This document shows, one piece after another, positions 27,092 to 37,727 of a stretch of DNA of 64,000 nucleotides. This stretch comes from Ostrinia nubilalis. Taxonomy: Eukaryota; Arthropoda; Insecta; Lepidoptera; Crambidae. The translations under genes and the position numbers were made by a program. The stretch lies in the NCBI RefSeq assembly GCF_963855985.1, contig NW_026973566.1, positions 1,178,001 through 1,242,000 of the forward strand, in the 5' to 3' direction. The stretch's first letter is position 1, and every line of letters starts with the position of its first letter. The notes below the pieces were generated by a model. The model had not been told where the DNA came from. It searched no databases and was given only the letters and a program-made list of their open reading frames with translations.

Positions 27092-29524
27092 AAAAACCGG
27101 CCAAGTGCGAGTCGGACTCGCACACGAGGGTTCCGCCGTATAAACGTAGCGGTTTACAATTTATGACGTATTAAATCAAATTACTTACTAGATATCGTAG
27201 TAGTCTTTAAGTTTTGATTCCGTTGCGAGTAGTGGCGAATTTCAAAATATGCGGCGTTTTGAATTTTTGCGTTGATTTAGAATTTTTCACAGTTTAGAGG
27301 CAATTAGATTTTAGAAGGTTGTAGCGTTGCAGTTTTGGCTGTTTTCACAAATTGATTTTCTTACTCGATATTTGGATGTAGGATACCACTAGCGACATCT
27401 ATTGGCGGATTTACAAGTTTGATTGAAGAAGGTTTGCAATAGATGGCGCTTTTTGCTCAGTCAATTCAAATATATTTTGGTGAAACATTTCCTAATGTTT
27501 TTATTTTGATTATTCTATTTTTAATGGAATATTTTCAGTGTTCTGGAAATTGTTTTCATCATGGTTTTTACTGGTATTTACCTTTTTGAGCGGCGAAACG
27601 AAACGTCTCGCGATTGACATCGCGACTGTCAGTTGAGCTGTCAAATCACTTTGGAATTTTGATCGATCGTGCGCAGCCGCAATTTTATTATTTTCGGGGA
27701 TGTAATCCCCTTTGTTTCAAATCGTGTGATGCGGAATGCATCCACGATAATTTCTTAATATAATTTGAAATTTACACACATGAGGTAAGTTCCCGTCGGA
27801 GAATTTATTTATTTTTCGTGATTGATATTTTTCGTATTCCAGTACGTGGTATTTCATGTGATCGTTTCTTTCAGAGGTTCCCTAAATCCTATTCGGATGA
27901 GGGTATTGGGTTGCTGAAGACTGCGAGTGAAGCTCAAATTAGCGAACAGTCTTTGTAAGTATTTGTTTCCCATTGCGGGTTTTTTCATAACCTAATGCCA
28001 CGTTCCACATGTGATGCTGACACTCGTATTTTTCGTTTCAGATGCGGGATTTCACATTTTACATTTTATAGTTTAAACATTTCATAGTTTAAACATTTTA
28101 TAGTTTAAACATTTTATGATATTTCATTTATATGAATTTCTCTTCATTTCGTATAAATTATTCCTCCTTTCTAAACTGCTGATCTCTTCGCATTTCCTCC
28201 TTGTCATCAAACCTCTGTCTCTGCAAGAGTTTGAACGCTTTCCTGCCGAGGAGATGCAAGAGCTTCATCTGGCACTGCGCGCTTGAGGCCGTGGGGACGC
28301 TGCTTGTAGCCTAAAAGTGTGCGAGACCCGTTGGACCCCAGAAGAAGAGAGGAACGTTCAGGATAACGGCTTATAACTGCATGGCTTCCAAGGTACCCAC
28401 TTTTCCATCCTTCAAGTAGGAGTCTTTCCGACCTGACATCGCACAGTTATCTTAACTAATAGAGTCCTTTAATATTTAGGCTGAGTTTTAAGAAATTTGT
28501 AGTGGCAATAATATTCACCAAACCGAACCTAATTAACGACCCTGAATCCCTTGAGATTGGCACTATCTATTACAGTAGTTATAATATCGTAATTGTCAAC
28601 TGTATTCAAGCTTACGAGACAAAATAAATTGTGTCAATTGAGAGGGAGCTGTTTTATTTATATTTTTTTTAATTTCATACAAGGAACGGTAACTCTTATA
28701 AATTTCTGCAAGCCGGACATCCTCTTTTTCACGTGCAGACAACTCACCATCTTCTCAGTCTGCACCGGTGGCGGTTCAATTCCAGTCACCAAGCCGCCAG
28801 GAAAAAATCCTTTTCTTGCAAGGTGTTTGATATGAATTTCAACTTTAATATTTCTACGCGTTCATGTGAAAAAGGGTAGGTAGTAAGTTTATAATTATTA
28901 AAAAAATATTTTATGTCATTTAAGCAAAAATAATATTTTATGTAACTTCAAATTTATCATTTTCCGTAGCGTGTGACGGAAATTCGTCCAAGGTGTCGGT
29001 ATAAACTGCTGTATCTTTTGATCGCGTTAACTTAGAAGTTTGATTTTTTCACTGCTTAAAAGGACAATAGACATAGGTATTTGGTATAAATTTCAATTTG
29101 ATATCTTTATTCGTTCGTAAGAAATAAGGTAGTAAGTTTCATTTTATTAAAATATTTTTATTATATTATGTAACTAAAAAAATGTGATTTTCGCAATTTT
29201 TCCTATATTTGCATTATATGACAATGCTTCATGCCAAATTTCAAGATTCTGAGTTTACGGGAAGTATCCTGTAGGTTTTGATTCCTTTGCGAGTGTCGAA
29301 AATTTGTTGAAAATATCGACATAATCGGCTGTATCTTTTGATTGGCTTGGCTTAGAAGTTTGATATTATCACAGCTTAAAGGGACAATAGACCTGAGTAT
29401 TTCATGTAAATTTCAGCTTGATACGTGCACGCGTTCTTGAGATAAAGGGTCTTGACAGACAGACAGACGGACAACAAAGTGATCCTATAAGGGTTCCGTT
29501 TTTTCCTTTTGAGGTACGGAACCC
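27092..29524. mobile_element. TA-flanked DNA element, long form, with exon-like interior
   Basis: It starts AAAAACCGGCCAAGTGCGAG and ends GGTACGGAACCC, with AGGGTTCCG / CGGAACCCT as sub-terminal inverted motifs. TA is present on both sides (27090-27091 and 29525-29526), and copy 2 of the host unit shows the empty site at about 43650 with one TA. A second, deleted copy lies at 33770-37725 in opposite orientation. A short AGACAGAC run is near 29455. The interior 27540-28420 differs from the AT-rich rest and carries splice-site-like signals. No transposase was seen. The TA duplication suggests Tc1/mariner-type mobilisation. Confidence 0.75.
27875..27954 (+). other. Exon-like segment with flanking splice signals
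   Basis: An acceptor (TTTCTTTCAG, ending 27874) and a donor (GTAAGT at 27955) bracket 80 nt that are open in one frame for 26 codons (RFPKSYSDEG at its start). A further donor GTAAGT lies at 27785 after an ATG, and another acceptor ends at 28041. The ATG near 27780 is not in frame with the open exon, so I cannot claim an intact protein. It may be a captured host-gene piece or chance. Confidence 0.4.
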
Positions 29525-29526
29525 TA

Positions 29527-29656
29527 AAAAGCAGATTAAAAAAAAAAAACCTAATGTATAAAGGTCAAACAAGGTCACGCCGCGACGCCGCCGCCGCCGC
29601 AGCCAAAAAGTCGGCGCGCCGCCGCTGGCCAATTGTATATCGGCGCCCACCTCTAA
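29527..29656. repeat. GC-rich end of composite unit, copy 1
   Basis: Matches 43668-43796: AAAGGTCAAACAAGGTCACG, runs of CCGCCGCCG, CAATTGTATATCGGCGCCCA and CCTCTA. The final GCGCCCACCTCTA reads TAGAGGTGGGCGC in reverse, which looks like a hAT-type terminus, but no partner end was found. Confidence 0.6.
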
Positions 29657-30160
29657 TCTGATCACGCCACCAACATAATTATAGTGAATGGCGGCAGATG
29701 GACGGGATTTACTTCATCGCGTTTCGCGTCGGGTTCAGTTGTGCGCTGCTTGAACTCGCGGACTCGCCTGTTCACAATCTCCCGCCATTCTAGGCGCTGT
29801 GCTGCCAAACCTTCCCATAGTGATTTGAGAGGGCCAATTTTGCATCTTTCCATGTGCTGGACATCTTTGTACCTGACTATTTGAGGAGTTGACCGTCATG
29901 TTTTCGCTTACCCCTCAAGTTCAACGTAGAAGATTGATTCCTACTAGGTACGCTAAGAGAGGACGAAAGACGCAGGATGACCAAAGTGAATGACATAGAC
30001 CGCAGAAGCGCTAAAAGCCTCCCACTAGGTGGACCGACGATTTGGTGAAGGTGCCTGAATGCGAGCGGCGCAGGACCAGTCTTTGTGGAAATCCTTGAGG
30101 GAGGCCTTTGTCCAACAATGGAAGTCTTTCGGCTGAAACGAACTAACGAACGCTAAGAGA
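29657..30160. pseudogene. LINE tails in copy 2
   Basis: Minus strand 29853-29662 carries AQRLEWREIVNRRVREF, as in copy 1. Plus strand 29985-30160 is the RTE tail with a deletion of the WQWAGHIA region, ending GGCTGAAACGAACTAACGAA. Both are non-functional. Confidence 0.6.
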
Positions 30161-30283
30161 GATAGTTAAGCTAAAGAAATAGCCAAAATGGACCCTCGTA
30201 AAGCACCTGCATTTGATCTGATCACCATGAAGTCCATAGTCTTGACAATGACACACTGAGTGAGAACTTTGGAAGTCTTTTAA
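30161..30283 (+). pseudogene. Jockey-like fossil, copy 2, 5' segment
   Basis: Reads GCCAAAATGGACCCTCGTAA as in copy 1 (11890), encoding the MDPRKAPAFDLIT block. It is cut at TTAA (30280-30283) by the piggyBac-like element and resumes at 42442. Confidence 0.65.
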
Positions 30284-30299
30284 TACTAGAAAGACGGGA

Positions 30300-31554
30300 G
30301 CAGTCATTTGACTGCAATTTAAATTTCTAACTTTAATAAATCATAAAGCTTTTGACTAAACTTTCTGATATTTTGTGACTTTTATTATTTTGGGTAGTAT
30401 CTCAAAACTACATGATTAAATTATTTTAATTTTCTTTTATTATTATTTAAAATGTAGTTGTACCTATAAAAATGGCGCTCTCATATTTTGGACTGATACA
30501 AGTAAAATGTTTGTATTATGAGGATACTGTTGTTTTTATGGCATTGGGTTTTTCTTGCTTTATTTCGTTTGATCACAGAAGTAATATATTTCATCATTTC
30601 AATTCATGTTTAGTATGTTATAAAGTTTTTGAGTATAAACAACCATGCCTCACACCTAAGAAGAAGTGAAATAACTGGGTCATTCCACCGGCCAAGAAAA
30701 TCACGTGTCCGGGGCCAAAAAGTACCCGAATATCATAATATTTTAGTAACAAATATTTTTATCTAATAGTATAACTTTGGTTCTTGTTGTTAAACCACAG
30801 AGATAGTTAATAATAGTTAATTAAGTAATTTAAAAAAAATCGTAAGTCGTCAAAAATTGATTACCATGACGTGTCCGCGCTCCCGATTTCAGAACAAATT
30901 TGCTCGTATAAATTAATCCGATATTATTACCGCTTTCAATGCTTATGTAATCGATTACTGATTAAATAAACATTGATAAATTAAATACGATGTAACTATA
31001 TCACTAAAAGGTTTTGTAAAATAACTATTTGAAGTTGTGTCCGGGCGTTAACCGTGATTACCCCGACACGTCGCTAATGTGCGCCTACGTCCCTAGCTAC
31101 GCAATTTAGAAACGAGCTCTATCCTCCCCCGTGAACCTTTAGTGGTGGCCTGCGTGCCGAGGTGATCGGTAATGCAACTCGTCGCAGGATTTCGGAGTTA
31201 TCGAGATAAGAATATGATTACCCCGACCTTGGTTCAGTGCACGATTGATTTACTCTATCCTGTTTTTTTAGGTTTCTTTACATGGAAAGTTCTTGAGAAT
31301 GTACAGGAATAATGGTCCATGTAACCGCATTTTTGTGTATTAAAACATATGGGATTCAACTTACAGATTGGGCAGGGCTCAGGATAAACCTTAATTTTTT
31401 GACTACCCCGACCTTGATTACCCCGACTTTTGTCACCGAGTAATCAATAATACTGTAATTTTACTAATGAATGATTAACTAAATAACGTTTAATAAGCAA
31501 AATTACCCTTTACTAAAATGAAATCCTATCTCCTATTAATACATAATTGGCAAG
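30300..31554. other. piggyBac-like left interior with GATTACCCCGAC repeats
   Basis: Mostly AT-rich non-coding sequence. The exact 12-mer GATTACCCCGAC occurs at 31056, 31216 and 31416, with one-base and two-base variants at 31401 and 30859. The same word is found at 42016 and, inverted, at 42161 on the other side of the nested copia. An open frame at 30472-30669 has no motif. Confidence 0.55.
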
Positions 31555-32370
31555 ACCCTTTATCCCTTAAAATTGGCAAGACCCCTGGACTCGACCTTAT
31601 CACCGCTGAAATGCTGTAAGCCGATGTAAACTCCGTCGTTTACGTCCTGATACCTGTCTTCGAAAACATCTGGATGGAAGAGGAAGTCCCAGACGACTGG
31701 CGTAAGGGGCTTCTAATTATTGTGCCGAAAAAAGGTTAAAGCAAGGGTATCAGTACCGGAAGACCCAAGAGATGCGATCTGGAGTGAGGAATTGCACACC
31801 GTTGGTGCAGAGGATGTCCAACGAGTCCACAATTTTACTTACCTCGGGAGCATCGTTTCAGAGCCTGGAGGTACCGAAGAGGACATCACTTCGCGCATTG
31901 CCAAGACCAGAGCTACCTTCGCACAACTTCGAGCCGTATGGCAGTCACGGAAATTGACCCAAGCAAGGTCGGGTCCAACGTCAAACCAGTTCTGCTCTAT
32001 GGGCGGGCGTGAAACGTGGAAGGTCATTAAGGTTATCTCGCACCAGCTGCAGATCTTCTTCAGCCGCTGTCTTCGCCGAATTCTCCAAAATCTTCAAACG
32101 ATGAACTTTTGGATCGCTGCCACGAAATACCGATCGTTCAGCAGAATAAACGCTGCAAGTGGAACTGGATCGGCCACACACTCCGAAGGGACCCCGATCA
32201 CATCCCCAAGCAGGCTCTAGATTGGAACCCCCAGGGAAAATGCAAATGTGGTCGCGCCAAAAAAACATAGCGGCGCACTGTTAAGACTTGGAGCGAGATC
32301 AAACGCGAAGCTCAAGACCGAATGCGATGGAGGACTGTTGTGGACGCCTTCTGTCCCATATAGGAGACAT
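31555..32370 (+). pseudogene. Internally deleted LINE RT remnant
   Basis: Plus strand. It begins with RT text (GKTPGLDLITAEML, then VPDDWRKGLLIIVPKKG) and jumps, near 31738, to the post-palm region (NFTYLGSIVSEPGGTEEDI). Near 32170-32340 comes an HIPKQALDWNPQG-type C-terminal end. The palm with the catalytic aspartates is deleted. Frameshifts are present. It belongs to an endonuclease/RT LINE whose clade I cannot fix. Confidence 0.65.
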
Positions 32371-32454
32371 AGGACATTGAGTCACTAATATTAAATGTAT
32401 ATGTATGTTTTTTACTCTTTTACGCAACAACTACTTAACAGATTTTGTTGAAAC

Positions 32455-32634
32455 TATTGAGAATAATGATAAACTGTTTGTAGATCAACTTGCTTTTATT
32501 TCAGCACATTTTATAATAATCCAAATTAACACCGGTGGGACGCTCGGCGCGACCAGAGAGAAGAAAAAAAAATTGACACTAGTGAAGTGCAAATCAATTG
32601 ACGATCATAGTGTTGTGCTTTATGTATTTCAACA
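32455..32634 (-). repeat. Copia 3' LTR
   Basis: 180 bp. On the coding strand it starts TGTTGAAATACATAAAGC and ends TTCTCAATA. The purine-rich GAGGAGGAG (plus-strand CTCCTCCTC, 32635-32643) lies just before it. Confidence 0.9.
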
Positions 32635-32643
32635 CTCCTCCTC
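32635..32643 (-). promoter_or_regulatory. Copia polypurine tract
   Basis: GAGGAGGAG on the coding strand immediately abuts the 3' LTR, the expected place for second-strand priming. Confidence 0.8.
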
Positions 32644-33094
32644 AAATTTAACAATAACGTCTTAAATTTGCTACTTGTAAAGCACCACACTATGTCCCCA
32701 AATACAAATACAATAGTTAGACTATAACAATTACAGCTTTTACATATTTAAAATTATTAGTTTACTATTTATCTATGTATTTAGTATTCTTTAGTTATCT
32801 ATCCATACATTTATTACAAGTTAACTTAGGTATTTATGTAAGTATTTATCCTATTTATCTTATTAACCATTTACTTTAACTTATTTAATTATACAATACT
32901 AATTTGTTTTACTTTTCAGGTAAGTATATAATCTTAAATCTCACAACAGTCAGCGTTATTACACCTTTTTATATTTACTCATATCATTAATTACTTTCCT
33001 TAAGTTAAATTAAACAAAATACAACTCCTCCTGGATGTATATAACTTTTATAAAGTTTTAATAAAGTATTTTTAGTTACTAACTCATAAAGTGA

Positions 33095-33768
33095 TTAACA
33101 CAGTTTACAAAAGCTTTTTTTTTTACATAAGCTTTTAGTCATTAAATCTGGTAAGTTATCATTTGAATTTACATATTCAATGTTGATGATGTTCTTTTCA
33201 ATAAGATCTTTCAAGAAATGAGCCCTTATATATGTCAATATGCTTAGTTCTCTTAGAATTTTCGTAACTTTTCGACATAGATATAGCACTTATATTATCA
33301 ACAAGTAAAATAGCATCACTATTGATGCTCAGGTGTTTGCTAAGGCTCTTGATGTTTACCAGCTCCTGTGCAGCAGCAGCAGCAGCGACGTACTCGGATT
33401 CAGCGGTGGATAGCGCCACACACGATTGCTTTTTCGAAAACCAAGCTATTGGGTTCACTCCATGTAGTATTATGCTGCCGCTTACGCTTTTCCTGTCGCT
33501 TCTGTCTCCAGCCCAGTCTGCATCAGAGAATCCATACAGGTTTGTATCTTTAGTCTTTCGAAATATTATACCTTTATCTTTGGTTTCTTTTAGGTAGCGT
33601 AGCACTCTCTTACTAGCTTTCCACAGTTGTTCATTTGGTTTATCTAGGTATCTACTCAGATAGGATACCACAAATGTCAAGTCCGGTCTCGATGTCACAG
33701 TTAAGTATAGCAGGCTTCCAATCAATTCACGGTAGGGTACATTCAGTATTTCTTCATTATCATTTATT
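33095..33768 (-). pseudogene. Copia pol, RNase H part
   Basis: RNase H region after the nested element. Visible motifs: SRPDLTFVVSYLSRYL, YGFSDADWAGD (catalytic Asp), KSVSGSI, STAESEYVA (catalytic Glu) and LVDNISAI. A frameshift near 33230 moves the end (KHIDI onward) into another frame that reaches a stop at 33095. It removes the template RNA during reverse transcription. The piece is separated from the RT part by the 33770-37725 insertion. Confidence 0.88.
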
Positions 33769-34121
33769 AGGGTTCCGTACCTCAAAAGGAAAAAACGGAA
33801 CCCTTATAGGATCACTTTGTTGTCCGTCTGTCTGTCTGTCAAGACCCTTTATCTCAAGAACGCGTGGACGTATCAAGCTGAAATTCACATGAAATACTCA
33901 GGTCTAATGTCCCTTTAAGCTGTGAAAATATAAAACTTCTAAGCCAAGCTAATCACAAGATACAGCCGATTATGTCGATATTTTCAACATATTTTCGACA
34001 CTCGCAAAGGAATCAAAACCTACAGGATACTTCCCGTAAACTCAGAATCTTGAAATTTGGCATGAAGCATTGTCATATAATGCAAATATAGGAAAAATTG
34101 CGAAAATCATATTTTTTTAGT

Positions 34122-34239
34122 CTATACTTATAATAAATCTGTAGAGAGGTCAATTCTGTACATGAAATATATTTTCAAAATAACTATCAAGGGGTGATTA
34201 GTGATCGATACTGATGCCAAAAATGCAATCGGTAAAATT

Positions 34240-34284
<45 letters not shown>

Positions 34285-34904
34285 ATGTTCCTTATAGAAA
34301 CAAAAACTACTCGACGGATTTTAACGAAACTTGGCACAATTATTTTTCATACTCCTGGGCAGGTTATAGGATACTTAGGAATTCCCACGGGAACAGGAAT
34401 TAGCGGGAAAATCCTTTTGTATGAAAAATCTAAACCGCTTAAGTAAGACGCTTGAAATTTGGCATGTAGGTACCTTAGTAAACTTAAAGCTTAGTTACAA
34501 CAGGATAGTGCAAAATTCCCACGGGAACGGTAATTAGCGGGGAAATCCTTTTGTATGAAAAATCTAAACCGCTTAAGTTAGACGTTTAAAATTTGATATG
34601 TAGGTACCTTAGTAAACTTAAAGCTTAGTTGCAACAAGAAATTCCCGAAATTCCAACGGGTACGGGAATTAACGGGAAATTCCTTTTGTATGAAAAATCT
34701 AAACCGCTTAAGTTAGACGCTTGAAATTTGGCATGCAGGTACCTTAGTAAACTTAAAGCTTAGTTGCAACAGAATATTGCGAAATTCCCACAGGAACGGG
34801 AGTTAGCGGGAAAAAACATTTGTATGAAATTATCAAAACCGCGTAAGATAGATGAAGGGGGTAAAACGGGATCCACGCGTACGAAGTCGCGGGCGGCCGC
34901 TAGT
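34122..34904 (+). mobile_element. Non-autonomous Helitron 1
   Basis: Starts TCTATACTTATAATAAATC and ends with a GC-rich palindromic tract GCGGGCGGCCGCTAG, the Helitron-type 5' TC and 3' CTAG. The long copy of the host element (29125-29200) gives the uninterrupted sequence, placing the insertion between G and T rather than the usual A and T. The interior has a (GTCT)n run and three imperfect tandem blocks of about 120 bp with AAACCGCTTAAG. No Rep/helicase gene. Confidence 0.8.
34243..34284 (+). repeat. (GTCT)n microsatellite in Helitron 1
   Basis: About ten GTCT units. The reverse-complement equivalent is at 41776-41825 in another Helitron copy. Confidence 0.95.
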
Positions 34905-35385
34905 TATATAATATAATAAAAATATTTTAATAAAATGAAATTCGCCACTACTCGCAACGGAATCAAAACTTAAAGACTACTACGATATCTAGTAAGTAAT
35001 TTGATTTAATCTAAATATACAGGGTGTTTCTTGTAAGGTGTCAAGCCGAAGGCAGGTGATATGTGAGGACTAGACCTATCGATTTCACCCCTATGTATGT
35101 TCTACGATTTTTCGTAGTTTAGAAGTTATCGTTAATTTTGTGATTTTTTCAAATTTTATGACCTAGTAGGCTTTAAATTTTTTTATCTTTTTTTGGGTTG
35201 ACTTTTCTCAGATTTCTTTTTTTTGACAGATTCCCTATTAATTGCAGATGTTTGAAAAAAATAATCACCTTCCTATCTTTGATGAAAGATACAAAATTTT
35301 TGCTAGAAACATAAAAAATATGCTTTTAGCAGAACATTCTAAAATTTTCAACTTAAAAGTTTAAAAAAAAAAAAGAACTTCCATA

Positions 35386-36391
35386 GTTGTCCCCCCTGGC
35401 TAGGGGAGACAACAGGACTAGATTTTTAATCAATAATTTGAGGACTGTTGTCCCCCCTGGAAAAAAATAATTTAAAAGCCATTTAGTTTTATAACATAAT
35501 TTATAAAAGACTGAAGTGACTGAATGCCAAATAGCCAAACTGAATTAGATTATGTTTGTCAAATAATACTTACCATTTTGATAACGAAAAAATAAGGTGT
35601 TGGTGACGCGTTCCGGTAAAACTTGAAATTTTTCAGGTAGGTTCCTTGTAGGGTGTAAACATCCGCTAAGAATGGAATTTATTTATTAAGGTAGGAAATA
35701 ATATGAAGGATATAATAAGATTTTATGAAATTCCACACTTATGGGGGTAAAAGGACTCCACGCGTACGAAGTCGCGGGCGGCCGCTAGTTCAATCAGTTG
35801 AATATTATGATTAGTTTTAAATTATGCTGATTTAGCATCTTACCTAAAAATAAATTACTCGTATAATGCGGAAGTTTGTGAGTATGGATGTTTGAAACTC
35901 TTTCACGTAAAAACTACTAAACGTATTTTTACTACACTTACAGTAGATAATATTTTTATACTTAAGAATAGCATGTACTTAGCTTTTGCCTACGGCTTTG
36001 ACCGCGTAAATTTTTTTCTGTCACAGAAATACTTATAGAGCGCATCCCTGTTTCAAAAACCGGGATAAAAGCTGTCCAACGAACGTCCTTTCCTAGGATT
36101 CAAAACTACATATCTGTTTACCAAATATTAAAATCGGTTCAATGGTTTAGGGTGAATTCGTAATAGACAGATAGGTAAAGTTTAGAAATAGTACCGGTAC
36201 TAACAACTTATTTTTTTTTGCTATCAAAATGTTTGGCATACGTTTAGGTATTTAGTTTGGTAATATGACATTCAGTCAGGTAGGTACTCTACTACATAGT
36301 CCTTAAATGTTACCAGGGGGGACAACAGTCCTCAAATCATTGATTAAAAATCTAGTCCTGTTGTCTCCCCTAGCCAGGGGGGACAACAGGA
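35386..36391. repeat. Inner inverted pair with GTTGTCCCCCCTGG
   Basis: 35386-35461 and 36312-36391 are near-perfect reverse complements (one mismatch seen near AATAATTTG/AATGATTTG). Each arm itself contains GTTGTC...GACAAC, so arms can fold alone. A partial extra copy of CCAGGGGGGACAACAGG follows at 36427-36443. It is probably a small nested foldback element. Confidence 0.6.
35570..35788 (+). mobile_element. Helitron 3' end fragment
   Basis: Ends CGCGTACGAAGTCGCGGGCG then GCCGCTAG at 35788, the same terminal hairpin as the other Helitrons. The matching 5' TC end cannot be placed with confidence. Confidence 0.6.
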
Positions 36392-37727
36392 TTTCGAAAT
36401 CCTGTTGGCTCCCCCAGGGGGGCCAACCAGGGGGGACAACAGGACTGCACCTGTTTTTTGTCTTGTAATTTATACCTTTTATGTCAGTGAGACAAAAATA
36501 GCAATCAGAAACGTGATCTCGCTGTTCAGTCCATATCATAAGTCAGCAAACAGCATAGATCGTGCACCTTTGTTCAAGACATGAGAGGATATTATGCAAC
36601 AGACATGAGGGGCCCAGGATTTGTCTTGATAACTACAGAAAAACCAAAACATTGGTGATAACACTCCAACACAAGATTCGTAAAATTTCGTCTTTGTTTT
36701 TTGAATGTAAGTTCTCCGCAAACATAACAAAAAGAGTTAGGATCATTATTACACTTCCTCGACATGTTCACAGGGTTAATAAATCCAAAAAAGTGTTCAA
36801 ATTCAACGACAATTTTTTTTATAACGATTTACTTGTAAGCGTTTCTGTTAATTTACTGCCGTAGTGCTAGTTATGAGTATTACCGTATCACAACAAAGAT
36901 GAGGCTAATTGACTATGACAACTGTGTTTTAGTAATGAGGGTAGATTGATAAAACAAAATTAGCTATCAAAGTTCGTGTGGCAAAACCAGTGTTGACCAG
37001 TGTTATTTTTTTCAAACATCTGAAATAAATGGGGAATCTGTCAAAAAAAAGAAATCTGAGAAAAGTCAACTAAAAAAAAAGATTTAAAACAATTAAGCCA
37101 CTAGGTCATACAATTTGAAAAAATCACAAAATTAACGATAACTTCTAAACTACGAAAAATCGTAGAACATACATGGGGGTGAAATCGATAGGTCTAGTCC
37201 TCACCTATCACCTGCTTTCGGCTTGACACCTTACAAGAAACACCCTGTATAAAAGGAGAAATTGACTGACTGACTGACATATTAACGCACAGCCTAAACG
37301 GCTAAACGTAGGTACTTGAAATTTGGAAGGGACGTAGCTTAGGTACCGTAGATGTGCACTAAGAAAGGAATTCCCGAAATTTCCACGGAAACGGGAATAA
37401 GCGGGAAAATCCTTTTGTATGAAAAATCTAAACCGCTTAAGTTAGACGCTTGAAATTTGGCATGCATGTACCTTAGTAAACTTAAAGCTTAGTTAGTTAG
37501 CTTACAACAGGATATTGCAAAATTCCTACGGGAACGGGAGTTAGCGGGAAAAAACATTTGTATGAAAAAATCTAAACCGCGTAAGATAGATGAAGACGGG
37601 TAAAACGGGATCCACGCGTACGAAGTCGCGGGCGGCTGCTAGTACGTCATAAATTGTAAACCGCTACGTTTGTACGGCGGAACCCTCGGTGTGCGAGTCC
37701 GACTCGCACTTGGCCGGTTTTTTTTTA

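Larger units (their letters stand above)
11230..29656. repeat. Composite repeat unit, copy 1 (interrupted)
   Basis: This old composite of LINE tails and a Jockey-like fossil is followed immediately by a second copy (29657-43796). Shared order: minus-strand LINE end (11230-11450), RTE tail (11483-11865), Jockey-like RT remnant (11870-12597, 14303-14408, 16029-16186, 26990-27091) and a GC-rich end (29527-29656). Four large insertions interrupt copy 1: 12598-14294, 14417-16020, 16187-26989 and 27092-29524. The copies have diverged by many substitutions and indels, so the duplication is older than the insertions. Confidence 0.75.
35018..37249. mobile_element. Long-TIR element with ACAGGGTGT ends
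   Basis: Left arm 35018 to about 35362 (starts TACAGGGTGTTTCTTGTAAG), right arm about 36990-37249 (mirror image). TA lies beyond each end, consistent with a TA target. Inside are a second inverted pair (35386-35461 with 36312-36391), a third Helitron 3' end (ending CTAG at 35788) and AT-rich filler. Arms with the same tip occur at 54589 and 60136. No transposase is recognised; superfamily uncertain, Tc1/mariner-like by target. Confidence 0.75.
35010..37642 (+). mobile_element. Non-autonomous Helitron 2, split by a long-TIR element
   Basis: Begins TCTAAATA at 35010 after an A, is interrupted at TA by 35018-37249, resumes with TAAAAGGAGAAATTGACTGAC, and ends GCGGGCGGCTGCTAG at 37642 before a T. 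Insertion between A and T is the Helitron rule. The long TA-flanked copy (27165-27180) gives the uninterrupted site. The interior repeats the AAACCGCTTAAG blocks of Helitron 1, so they are one family. Confidence 0.82.
33770..37725. mobile_element. TA-flanked element, deleted copy, inserted in copia pol
   Basis: Reverse-orientation copy of the 27092-29524 family: starts GGGTTCCGTACCTC (33770) and ends GGCCGGTTTTT (37725), with TA on both sides (33768-33769 and 37726-37727). It lacks about 1.9 kb of the long copy, jumping from the sequence equal to 27240 to that equal to 29125. Its own sequence is only about 540 bp (33770-34121, 34905-35009, 37643-37725); the rest is nested Helitrons and a long-TIR element. 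It interrupts copia between the RT and RNase H coding parts. Confidence 0.85.

Noticed and set aside
27780..27954. Intact spliced host gene
   Set aside because: The upstream ATG is out of frame with the open 80-nt exon, and the segment is inside a repeated element.
33635..33892. Plus-strand frame over the copia/TA-element joint
   Set aside because: It spans two unrelated elements and is antisense to copia RNase H.
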